Position numbers and translations under genes: made by a program
Assembly: GCA_037013685.1 (NCBI GenBank)
Contig: CM072884.1
Span: 4,278,001-4,342,000 of the forward strand
Direction of reading: 5' to 3'
Length of the DNA: 64,000 nucleotides
Origin: Acridotheres tristis
Taxonomy: Eukaryota; Chordata; Aves; Passeriformes; Sturnidae
The notes under the pieces: generated by a model
What the model was told of the DNA's origin: nothing
The model's database searches: none
What the model saw: the letters and a program-made list of their open reading frames with translations, nothing else
Shown: positions 39,307-50,357 of the stretch, in pieces
Numbering within the stretch: the first letter of the stretch is position 1
Layout: the number at the start of each line of letters is the position of its first letter

Positions 39307-40142
39307 CCTGCGTCCGCAGAACAAACCCGCGCAGCCAACAGCAGCAGCAACCTGCCTGAGGAAGACAAAGCAAAGCTGCACTCTGGCTATGAGGCAAGCA
39401 AAAAACAAAACAAAAACAAAAAAAACCCCAAAACACAGACTGGCCTCAGAAAGGGCTTCTGTGCTTCTCCTAATGCCAAGCACAACCACGGACACCACTT
39501 TTCAGCTGCCGAGGATCACACGAGTGTTCAGTGTGCACTCCTCAGACTCAACAGCTGATAAGCAGCCACACACGACAGCTTCATTTCCTTTCTACTTTCT
39601 TCAACTCCATGGTAATTTGCATCAGGACATGTAGATCTATCTGGAACAGTAATTAGTCTGTTAATTAAGCCCTCCAAGTATGGATATGGAAGACATCCAA
39701 CAAGACTTTAATGTAAAATTGAGTATTGCAGGGCTGCTCTCCTCCAATGTGGGTACTCGGCCCAGAAACAGAATGTGGGATCAGAGTATTTAATCCTAGA
39801 TGGTGAATTTCATACAACAGCTCCGAAGTGAAAAAGTCATTTACACAATTCTCTAGACCTTACCAAGACTACTGAGAATTGCTTCTACACAATATTACAA
39901 CATATGCTCACATAAATTTGTAGGCATCTCAGAAAAAATCAGGGAGGTAGTCCCTAAATCTAAAACACTAAGAACGGCTAAATGTAGATACCTCACATCT
40001 CTCTAGGTGATATCTCAGGGCTGCATTTGATGAAGTCTTCCATATCTAAAATCTTCACCTGAAAATGGATCTTCCTGAACTCAAACGCTACACACATACC
40101 TAAAAATCAATGCAACAGATTCCTTATCCAAAAATTATATGT

Positions 40143-40167
40143 AAAAAAAAAAAAAAAAAAAAAAAAA
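40143..40167. repeat. Poly(A) run, 25 bases
   Basis: This is the longest homopolymer in the window. The sequence before it is not an identifiable retroposed gene, so a processed pseudogene tail cannot be supported. Confidence 0.9.
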
Positions 40168-41764
40168 GGCCAGGTCTCTAGCACTATAAATTACAGTGTG
40201 TCAGTAACCTGTGCTGTGTGCTCGCAGCTGTACAGAATAATTCAGAGTAATTTAGACTAGCTTTGCCCTTAATAAAAACAGATTATAGTCAAAAAGGTGT
40301 TTACTTTTCTACACATGAAGAGTTCCTGTATGGCCTTCAGAGTAAGTGGCTACCATAAGATCACTTACTGTACATAAATTCCAGTCTCCTCTTTTCTAAT
40401 AACCAGTCGGGTAGGCTACACCAACGTGACAAAACAGGTCATCATTTCCAGTCTGAAAAATTCACCCACCAGAGAAGATTATTCCCTGAACGTGGTTGAA
40501 TGGATTTTGCTACATCAATTTCCAATTTATTTAACATTTTGTTTAGCCCCTAGAAAACAAAACATCAAATGTCAGTATGCAAAAATCTCCTCTTGCAGAG
40601 AAACGGTAATAAACTCTGAAAATTTTAGTCAGTGTTCAAAATTCAACATGCAACATAATATTTTTTGCACAAGTTTCCATTTTATGTCGCTGCCTGAAAA
40701 AAAATGCTAAATACAAGAAACAAGCAAGGTAAACATAAAAAGAATAATCTCAGTATTATAACCTAAAGCAAGCTAGTGAAAAAGAGCATGTTCCAGTGGC
40801 AGAGAATTCAGAATGCAAGCTACAACCTGAAGTACAAGGAGTATTGCTTACTGTTGTCTGCAAATGAAAGAATAAAAGAGCAGAAAATTTTATTTACCTC
40901 AAGAGATTTTACATTTTGTGTGATGAAGATGAGAGTAGCTACACAGCTTCAAGGCTCTACTAAGAATCTAATAAGAAATATTAGCCCTTTGGGAAGAAAC
41001 AGATGATGTAGTGAACCCCTTATCCTGGATTGACACTGTGAATATGACTATTCAATGACTACAATAACCAACCTCACATTTCAGAGCTCTGCTAAGCCTT
41101 TCCTCAATGTCTAGGAGTTCAAAATTAAGATAAACCTGAGCAAATTCCAGCAGCATCAGTGCCAAAGAAATAAAATCATTCTGACGACACCATCATTTCT
41201 TTAAAATGTAAGGCTTATTTCAAGAGTAGCAATCTAAGTGCATTGTTTTCATTGTGCAGTGTTTCCAAGGCACTAGGTACTATTCTTACAAATTTGCAGT
41301 TCCTATGTAAGGAAGGAACAGAGCTTTGAACAACTAAAACTAAGCCTCTTGCTAACACATTTCATTACTTATTTCAATAAGTCTTCAATGGAAGCCACCA
41401 AATCTTTATGTCTACTATGTCACTGGTCTTTATACAGAAATTGTCAAGTGAAATTCAGAATTCAGGCTGTGAGTCTGTTTTGTGCAGACATACAATTGAA
41501 AATATCCAGTGTTCTCTTTCAGGTGTCTATTACATACTCTTGAAGAAAAACTATAAGGAAGAAGAATCTGATGAAATTCAAAAAAGTTACCTACAAGACA
41601 TGCCTGGGAAAACGATTTTACTATTGCTGAAAGGAATACTGAGAAGCTGACACTCACTTTTTATTGCGTTGGTAAAGCTGATTTACATTTTAGTTCCTAT
41701 TCATCCTCAAAGAAATTCCCAGTAGCATTAAAATCATATTAGTTAATTGCATGACACTGGTTTT

Positions 41765-42018
41765 CTGGGAGAACAGCGACCGGACTAGGAGACACAATTT
41801 TGAGCTGCACCAGGGAGAGTTTAGGTTGGACATAAGGAAGAAGTTCCTCATAGAAAGAGGGACTAGGCACTGGAATGGGCTGCCCAGGGAGGTGTTGGAG
41901 TCACCATGCCTTGAGGTGTTTAAGAAAAGACTGGATGTGGCACTCAGTGCCATGGGGGTGTTAGGCCATAGGTAGGACTCAAAGGCTTTTCCAACCTTGC
42001 TAATTCTGTGATTCTGTG
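41765..42018 (+). mobile_element. CR1 LINE 3'-end fragment
   Basis: Ordered CR1 blocks are AGTTTAGGTTGGACATAAGG, a TTCCTCATAGAAAGAG block, ACTGGAATGGGCTGCCCAGG, GACTGGATGTGGCACTCAGT, GTGTTAGGCCATAGGTAGGA and CTTTTCCAACCTTGC, ending in the tail ATTCTGTGATTCTGTG. It is plus-oriented and 5'-truncated. The open frames over this interval on both strands are remnants or shadows, not genes. Confidence 0.92.
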
Positions 42019-44224
42019 TGACAAAGCCCCATCTCCCTCAGAAAGTCTTTCTCTTACTCTGCCCAACATGGACTTTTTGAATCCAGTGGTTCCCAGACTT
42101 GTCCCAGTTGCCCACAAAAAAATTCCAGTGCTCTTGGTGCAACCAATGCTGTGGCTGAACTGTGGATTCATCAGCTGCACCTCCTCTCCCTTGGCTCGAC
42201 CATCCTGGCACATCCTGACCCTGTGTTTGCTGCTCAGGACCCGGGTGAGCCTCTGCTGTGACCTGTGAACAGAACGGTGCCCACAGGCACAGGGGAAGGG
42301 AGGGTCTGCTGCAGATTTGTGAGGCTGAGGAAGATGAGTGCAGGTGCAGCTCCACGGAGCAAGGGGACATAGGTTAAACGACAACAGGAGAGGCTACATG
42401 ACAAATGGGGCATGGCAAGAGGGAGGGAGAAGGTAGAACAAAGGTTCATCTTCCATACTCAGGCAGCTGTAGCACTGCCATTAATCACAGCATCCACATC
42501 CACCACAAGCAGATGCACCACTGCTACCTATGGGGCGTTCTACCAGAACACCTGAAGGTGCAGATGCCACTTTAGACAACCCATCCTTGCATGAAATATG
42601 GATCAAAATATGCCAATTACATACTGAAAGTTCACAAGTGCCAGCATCACCTCCCCCCCCACAGTAGGAAGCTAAGAAGGCCGATGACAAGGGGATGGGG
42701 GAGCAAATTTAATTCCTTTGCAGAGATGTGTATGTACAACCTTGCTCACAAAGAGTGAGGAAATATTCAACTGATTACAATCAATAATTTATTTTAAAAT
42801 GTATTATGCAATATGAGCAACATGGGGAAGAAAAAAGAAGCTTAAAAAAAAATCAAACTTGCCATGAAAAGTCAGATTTCAAGGTGGATTTTCTTTGCCT
42901 TGTAATCTACAAAATAGACTGATAAGAGTCATTGTTATTTCTTTAAGTAGCCTTGTTGACATTTTCTCTGGAATTACTATGTTTGTAACAGTAGATGCTC
43001 ATAAAAGCATATACTGCAGGAGGTGAGGTGGTAGCAGTAAGAAGCAGTGCCAAAAATAAAAACAGTTACATGTTCTGTTAATCATTACATATTAAATTGT
43101 GTTACATAATCTAATGAAACTACTTCATGTCACTGAAAATGCAGAACCAGGAGAGGAAAACAAGTACAAATAACAAAACAAACAGGTATTTCTGAAAACA
43201 ATTTATTTGGGAAGAACCTAATTTCAAATTGCAAGAAATACTTGTATACTTTCCGATTTCCAGACAACTTCACCATGAATTATGCTATCTCACATCAATT
43301 AATTTCAGCTTTCAGGATTCTGCAATAAAAATTAACTCAATAAAAGATGTCTTTGAAACTATTAGCAGTTTTGTGATTCAAGTACTAAAAAGTTCCATTT
43401 TTAGGAACAATTTTAGGTTTAAGATGTTTTACACTGGTTCCAGTTTTTTATATGCATGCATACATTTCAGTGCTATTTTTAAACTTCTCTTCAGTAGGAA
43501 GGGCCTGACTGATTTATTTTTAAAAGGCATGCGCTGCACAGTTCACATTTTGAAACCCACTGCAGTCGGAACCTTAGCTGGTACTTTTCACCAAAGCTCT
43601 GAAACAGAGAACTGCCCAAACGAAAGAAAAATAAGTAAACAAGAAGGCTTAAGAGAAGATTCCTGTCACTTTAAAGTCTTGTGGTGTGCATTTCCTCATA
43701 ATTCTGACTTAGCCCTATTTCTTTCTTTGTTTTTGAAACAAACAGGAAGAAATTCTGAATTTCCCTGGGAAATATAAGCATAGCTGGGGCAAAGAGGCAG
43801 CACGTTGAAAAGAAAACATCTGTATTTCCTTCCCATTCTCTTCCACCTGAAATAAATTCTTCGGCTGCAGTTTGTCTTCTTTTCTGGAAGCAGTTACACA
43901 GTATCTAATGCTATCCACCACCATGACTACCCCTGGGGCTTTTATGAGGGTGGGAACAATCAGTATAAGAATTACTAGGGACATCAAAGAGACAAAACAT
44001 TTATTGAAGGGGGAAGAGGAAGAGAGAGTGTGAGGTAACGAGGGTCCTACTGTATTTACCTTATGTGCCAAGCATGTGGACAGCAATAAAAACCATGTAG
44101 GGAGCAATTTTGGTCAGAGAAAGAACACGGCAGCCTAATGGGAGGCCTTTGTTCTTCAAAAGGGTCTCCTTTTCCCCTTTTGTGCTTCACTTAATTCATG
44201 GCATCTGAGCTGCTCTTGAACTTG

Positions 44225-44302
44225 ACAGACAGAGAGAGGGAGGGGGGAGAGATGGAGAAAGGGGGAGACAGAGACACAAAGAAAGAAAAAAGAAAAAAGG
44301 AC
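44225..44302 (+). repeat. Polypurine (GA-rich) tract
   Basis: About 78 bases consist almost wholly of A and G on the plus strand, interrupted mainly by isolated C and T. It lies about 300 bases beyond the CpG island on the side towards exon 1L. Such tracts can form triplex DNA or act as GAGA-type sites. Function is inferred. Confidence 0.75.
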
Positions 44303-44603
44303 TTCAAAGAGTTTTCCTTTGAAAATTCAGTTGTGCTGTATGCATTGCTGAAGGTTTTAGATTCAAAAAAAGGGCAAAAACATTTCATATAATTTCATCG
44401 TGGGGACAAATTGTCCAATGCTCTTATTAAGAAGGTTAGAAGAAAGCAACGAAACAAAAATTTAAAAAAATAAATCTATTCGAGCTAAGGAATATAAATA
44501 AAATAGAATCACTCCCTTGGGTGCATGCTAAATCTTATTGTCAGTGGATCCCAACACATTTACCAAAATCTTATCAAAAAACCACCTGGTTTCCAGCAGT
44601 CAC

Positions 44604-44905
44604 CTGAAAGGCACGCGTGGTGCGCGGCGCCCACCAGAACTGCCGGCAGAGCGATCGGTGCGCGGGCAGCGGCGGGGCCAGCGCCATCTGCGGGGCTGTG
44701 CCCGAGCCGAGCCCGCAGCCCCGGCCCCGGCGCTCCCGCACCGCCCCGGAGCACACGCGGCTCCCGCCTCACGACGAGGAATCGCTCTTCGCGTTTGCTC
44801 GGCTGCAGACAAAACATGCTGCTGTGTAGCCGAGGATCCCTCCTCTCGGAATCGCTCCCACAGCTCGCAGCTGGTATGAGCTCCCTGTAATATATTCGGC
44901 TTTTC
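44604..44905 (-). promoter_or_regulatory. POU2F1: CpG island with candidate alternative POU2F1 first exon
   Basis: More than 30 CpG dinucleotides fall in about 300 bases, the only true CpG island in the window. It includes a GC box (CCGCCCC at 44741-44747). On the minus strand a donor CAG|GTGACT follows base 44604. The frame from ATG 44817-44815 (A at -3), starting MFCLQPSKRE, stays open for 71 codons and leaves one base, so splicing to exon 2 gives ...HHACLS-DSRMNN in frame. A second ATG (44687-44685, MALAPP...) opens a different frame that would end at a TGA overlapping the MNN start. The island could also drive a non-coding first exon or another transcript. Confidence 0.5.
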
Positions 44906-44935
44906 ACCCCCTTTAAATATCCATGCCATAGGCAA

Positions 44936-44943
44936 TATTTATA
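44936..44943 (-). promoter_or_regulatory. TATA-like box upstream of the CpG island
   Basis: The minus strand reads CATATAAATATTG here, about 30 bases before the inferred 5' edge of the candidate exon. A second AT-rich element, ATATTTAAAG, lies at about 44911-44920. The spacing is compatible with minus-strand initiation near 44905, but no start site can be proved. Confidence 0.35.
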
Positions 44944-47900
44944 TGAAATAATTCATAACTGCAGACTGTGCTTCTCTCAAGCATTTTTTGTCCTCTAGAC
45001 CGCTTCCTCCCCTTGGTACCGCGCATCAACTACTTACACATAATTTATATATTCCTTTGTGGGTTTTTAGCTATGATGTATATGCTGAAAATGTTTGCCA
45101 ATAGTATCTGTAATAAAGCAAGAGATTGGAAAATGTACAGATTTCTGTCAATGCCATGATAAAATATTAATAGTGAATAGTTTTAACTTAATTCAATAAT
45201 AGATTTTTAATGCATAATGATCTTAAGTTGTCCCTTATCAACAATTAACCCATCTCCATCTTGATTTACATCTTCTGACAACCGTAAGCATCTACCTAGA
45301 GCATTCCACACTATTTCCAGAGTGCAGAAAGGAACATTAAATCAATAATCTAACTGCTACTTGATAATGCTCTCTTGACTATTCTGAGGACAGATCTTTT
45401 CTTCATCTGAACAAAAACAGTTCCCAAAATCAAAAGTTTTAAATTAATTCTGTAACTTAATTTCTCTTTCTTTTCCAAACAGGGATATAAAGTACACCCA
45501 GTTTTAAGGATATGAATCTTAGCCTGCACAAGATTAATTTTCTTTAAAAGTCCAATGCACAGTTAAGACTATGAAAATTCTACCCAAAAATGCAAGGTCA
45601 GAAACTGATAGACAAATAAATCTCCAGCAGATTGCCACTGACACAGCAGATTTCAGTTGTTGGTTTTTTTTTTAGGGGTGTTTCTGTTTCACATTGGCAG
45701 CATATTTGTATTCTATTACACCACCTGTAAGGTAACCCGAGAAACGTTGAGAAATAAAATTGGTAAAAACCTTCCTTTTTCACGGGTTTGTTTACCATGA
45801 TTAAGAACTCTGCTTCTGAAGTAATTATGTGGGCTTTCTTTGGGTTTTTAGTAATAATAAAATTAGAGGAATTCCACTAGAAAGAATTACAGAACCTGCA
45901 ACTATTATGCCAGTTTTATAAACGAGATAATGTATTTCACATTAAAGATACTGAGCAGAAACAAAAGAAAAAAAGATGGAAGTCGAGAACTTACAGAGCA
46001 ATTTAAGTGACTGAAAAAAAACCCTCCATCTGTTTTGTGTACCAGGAGTGTCTCTGAGTATTAATTAAATTTATAAAACACTTTAAATACTGACAGTGTT
46101 ACAGCCATATGAAGCAGACAGCAGTGGAATAGTTCTGAGGTACTAATCGTAGAAATGTAAAATACTTGACACAACCCTAACATAACTTTACATAAAATAC
46201 TTTTATTCAAAGATTCTACTGTCTTCCCTTGGAACACCTACCTGAACAGAAATGCAGACACAAGTCCCTAGCAATACTGGACAGCACCCTAAGCTCCAAC
46301 AGCTGGCAAAGCAAATACATGAATGACTACAGAGGCTTACTGCTGCTAAGGTGAACTCATATATATTAAAAAAATAGCCCACAGAAACATGTTTAAATTA
46401 CTTTTATTTTGCCAAAACCCAGAGCTTTGACCAGCTCAACATCTCATTCTGAGAGAGCTGGCTCAAATGCTAGATTTTCATACATGATGTTTGACCACAG
46501 CTCATGTTTGGGCCATTTTTAAAGACAGATTTATTGATGTTAATTCTTCCGTGCAGGAAAACGAGTACTTCTCACAGTCTTCTCTGAGCATTCCTAAGAT
46601 TCCCTCTCTGCCCAAGGTGAGTTTCATGGAACTTACAGAAAAAGTACATCTGCCTTTTTGACAAACTGCTCAAAATCACCCTAAATTAGCAAGTTAATCA
46701 GGGAACTGGAAACACACACCACTACTAATTTTCTAAACGAGAAAATTAATTGTTTCCTGTAAAGACATTCAATTTGTACAAAGCCTTTCTTCTGGCTTAA
46801 GCCTAACAGTTGCAACAACTGGCTTCTGACAATTCTCAACCAAAAGAAAGATGGAAAAACTAGTTTTAGGCAGCAGAAGACTTCAAGTACATGGAAAGAA
46901 AATACCAAATACTTGGCAAGCAACACTTTTCATGATGGTACTGACTGACATAAGAGTCACCACTCCTTCAGTAAATAGGTCCTGAGTCATTTTATGACAT
47001 ACACACAGGAGAACAAGGTGTTAAGCACAGCTTCATAAGAAAAGATTTCTGGAGTGCAGCTATCCCTTCATATTCGGGGTAAGAAGCAGAGTATAGTCAT
47101 ATACCAAACTTAAACCAGTCATCAAGAAACAGTTCAGAAAGCAACCCAAATAAAATATACTGCATTAATCCAGCATACAGATCACAAAAGAGAAGTCATT
47201 CATCCTCACAGTGACTGGAGGCAGCAGTTGTTTTATTTTAAAGTTAAAAAGAAATCTCATGTGTTTATTTTGTTATTGCAGCTCCCAGGCATAGGCTCAC
47301 TTAACTTTCAGACAGGGAATATGTATATTGCATAAATAGCTTTCATACACTGTGTGATGCACACAGTAATCACCTGTCTACTTAGAGGCTTTCTATTCTA
47401 GAAGTCACTATGTAGATTATATATTCTATCCCAGACTACTTACTTCCCTTAATTGTGCATGTCCACTGGGAATACTTCAGAGAATCTCTCCAGAAATGTT
47501 GCCATGCTACCAAAACCAGGTAAATGCTCTCACTTTTTTATTTTACTTTAAGACGTATCAAATTTCAGGGCTACACTAGACCCACGGCAAGAAGCAAAAA
47601 TAAACTTAATAATCACAACAGTAATTATCATCATCCCTTCACATTCTTATCCTCTTTTTACTTTCCTAGCATTCTTCCCTAATCAAACCACAGCCCCACT
47701 TCCTATAGGTGTCTGTAGAAAAAGCCCAACTACAAAATCAAACTAGAACTGAAAGCAATCAGGCAAAAGCATTTCTTTGTAGCAAACAGACTTTACTTAT
47801 ATCAGATTGCTTCTTTAAAGAGAACCTCACACAGGCCAGAAACAGCACCATTCTAAACTGAAGTACAAATGGATTATTGCAGAATTCCTGACTTCCCATC

Positions 47901-49242
47901 CTCCCTTGGTCTCTGCACACTTCACCTCAACATTGCTCCTGCCTCCGAGAGGCAGCAGGAATTTGCCTAGCAGAAGCCTGGTGGTAGGCAAATAACAGGA
48001 ATGTTGGAACGGTATGGAAACATGAGATCCCTTCTGTCCAGCAGCAACTCACTCCCCTGTCAGCATTACAAAGAGAAAAGCAAAACACACCACACAGAGC
48101 TGGCCATCACGCTGGTGCCACAGTTCCCTAAAACAGGTAAATCAGGGTGTGAGTTGGCTGCACCGATGTGAAGGGACAAGATTATCCCAAAGATCAAATG
48201 CTTCCACTGCTTCCCTCTGTCAGTTACTATGTGGCACCACGAGAATTAGTCCCCACACCCGATAGAGTGAAAAATCAACCCTGAAATGAGGGACGGATGT
48301 TCACTTAATTAACAAATTAAACAGCGATGTCTTTATTGCTCAATTACAAAATAAAACACTCAAGAAGGAGAGGTATAAAAACTAACAGTCTAAGAGGCAA
48401 GGGGATCTGCTTCATCAAGGGCCAGATATCAGATAAACTAACATGAGGCTGCACTAGAAGTAACTTTAATTTAGGATTTAAAGCCAATGTGATTATAGGA
48501 ACATAGTAGAGGTGAAAAAGAGTATCAAAAGGAAGAAAGGCAACATCGCCATCAAATCCCAAAATACAAACCCCTCAATTTCGTTGGTACAAGACCCTTT
48601 AACATGACGAATCCTGTCCCCGACACTGTGACTTAGCAAGTCCTGAATGATCATGAGGTTCTGCAGCAATATTAAACCAGTTTAGTTATTTTAGTTCAAA
48701 AGTCAACATAAAGCCAGTATGGTCGAACAAATACTCAAAAGCTATTCCTACTGCTGCAAGAATGTTTCTTAAAGAAGGAAACACTGTCCAGGCAGCTCAG
48801 CTTTTCTTGTATGAATACTCCTACCCTGAGACAGACTTGGGACTGAGACTCCTGACACCAAGGAAGTAGAAAAACACTGTGGAATTGCTGCATGATTTTT
48901 CCCTAAGCCAACACTGCCACACATTCTCAGATTTGTAAGAGCTGTAAGCCTGCCCCTGCCCTTTTATTTGGCCTCTGCATCCTTCTCTCATCAGCAGCTG
49001 TGGCTGCTGGGAAAAGAGAAGCTATTGTTTGAAGGATGGGGATGGACACACTACTGCTTACACATATACAGAAATGGATAGAGCTGGTCCCCCAGATAAG
49101 CACAGTTTGGTCCATACAGAGTACAGCTTGTGAAGCAGCCTCATGCTCCGACAAGGAGTTTGTGCAAGTCATAAATAACACAGAGAATAGACATTTTCAG
49201 TTCCCCTGAGGTTGTTAGATGGATCTTAAAGTCTAAGTAGCC

Positions 49243-49260
49243 AAAAAAAAAAAAAAAAAA
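49243..49260. repeat. Poly(A) run, 18 bases
   Basis: This is an uninterrupted A run in non-coding DNA. Confidence 0.85.
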
Positions 49261-50323
49261 TCAAGACAAAAGAAGGTAAAAGTATGCACACAGGATGATA
49301 AACATAGCTGGAACCAGTGAATAAGCAGATAATGAAGAACATGGTGGGGATTTTGCCATGTTTTGTAACAAGAAGCAACAGCACATGCCCAAAGAAGATG
49401 TTCAAGGAAAGACCACCTTCAGTACTGAAGAATTCAGTGAGTACAACCACCAGAGACCCCTTTAGACGACCAGGACCACAAAAGGACTTCCCATGGAGGT
49501 GGATCCATGGAGAAAATGATGTGTATGTATTAGTTAGAAAGTACATTGTGATGAGTGCTTGATCAGGACGGAATAAACACCCTGTTGTAAAACCTCACCA
49601 CACACATCTGATTAGAGGAGATATCCTCTGGGTGTGTCTACAATAAAGAATGCCTGCTTTCTAATACTTCAGATTGTGTTAGAAAGTCTATTTCCTGGTC
49701 AATTTTAGTATCACAAGCTTCCCAAATCTGGTAAGGTGGAAAAAGAAGTAACCACATCCTTATCACAAACAGTCAAATGAAGCTTATAAAAGCAGTAACT
49801 CTGAGACCTATGGCTTCAGTATAATTCAAAGAATTCAGTTTAAGTCAAATGGGGCTCTAACAACTCTGTTGGTTTACTACATCTTGGTAACACCACAGTC
49901 TATATTTTGCACCAGAAGAACCTTATCTCCCCTGTATCTTGACTAAAATTGCTGTCAGAAGAGTTCTACCTCTTGCTTTGGCACACACGACTGCCATGGC
50001 AACTAAAAATACCCATCATGCTTCCTTTAGAGAAGCTGGAAGACTCATAAAGGAAACCAGAGCAGAGGAAACAACTTCCCTCATGACAAGGCTTTGTGCA
50101 CTACACACTCATGAATTTTAAGCAAAGACTGGCTCATTTCCTCTCAATTTATTCCACCTTCTTTTACCATACTGAAATGCCAACAGCAAACATTTGACAT
50201 CCCCTTCATTTTACCAGCAACTGTAAGGTATCACAGGTACATGGTTATTGCTTCACCACAGCAGCAGCTCACATCACGCCAGTTAGGAGGAGCATTCCTG
50301 AAGTCCTCCTTACAATTACTCAC

Positions 50324-50357
50324 CTTCTTCAGTGGCTGTTGGTGACTCCTCACTCAG
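50324..50357 (-). other. Exon-like segment, phase-compatible with POU2F1 exon 2
   Basis: The minus strand reads GGGGACAG|CTGAGTGAGGAG...GAAGAAG|GTGAGT, giving the peptide LSEESPTATEE plus one base, the phase needed to continue into DSRMNN. The donor is a perfect consensus match. The acceptor has a good branch-like sequence (TTACTAAT) but a poor pyrimidine tract. A stop codon 54 nt upstream limits the open frame. It may be a decoy. Confidence 0.25.

Larger units (their letters stand above)
39307..44603. other. Long non-coding stretch, part 2
   Basis: No recognised gene is present. The stretch contains a small CpG patch (39280-39340), a 25-base A run (40143-40167), a CR1 copy (41765-42018), a GC-richer segment after it (42100-42460) with overlapping random-looking frames, and a purine tract (44225-44302). 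The longest open frame in the window, plus 43229-43777 (182 codons), lies here and shows no recognisable domain. Confidence 0.7.

Noticed and set aside
39127..39558. Overlapping 140-codon (plus) and 123-codon (minus) frames
   Set aside because: They overlap on opposite strands across a locally GC-richer patch and an A-rich run. Their composition is driven by low complexity and no homology is recognised.
40143..40167. A25 run as the tail of a processed pseudogene
   Set aside because: The sequence before it resembles no mRNA and no target-site duplication is evident.
41690..42384. Open frames on both strands, up to 146 codons
   Set aside because: They cover a CR1 3' fragment and the sequence beside it. 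The CR1 3' end does not encode the reverse transcriptase here, so these are shadows.
43229..43777. 182-codon open frame, longest in the window
   Set aside because: It has no recognisable domain, repeats or family resemblance. A frame this long is not surprising in 64 kb searched in six frames, and no splice or promoter context supports it.
44604..44905. Identification of the CpG island as the conserved ubiquitous exon 1U
   Set aside because: No frame encodes the MADGGAASQ-type sequence expected for that exon. It is kept only as a candidate alternative first exon.
44560..44935. Longer minus-strand frames apparently starting at 44907 and 44935
   Set aside because: The first codons there are GTG and TTG, which are not normal vertebrate starts. 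The first true ATG in the exon-2-compatible frame is at 44817.
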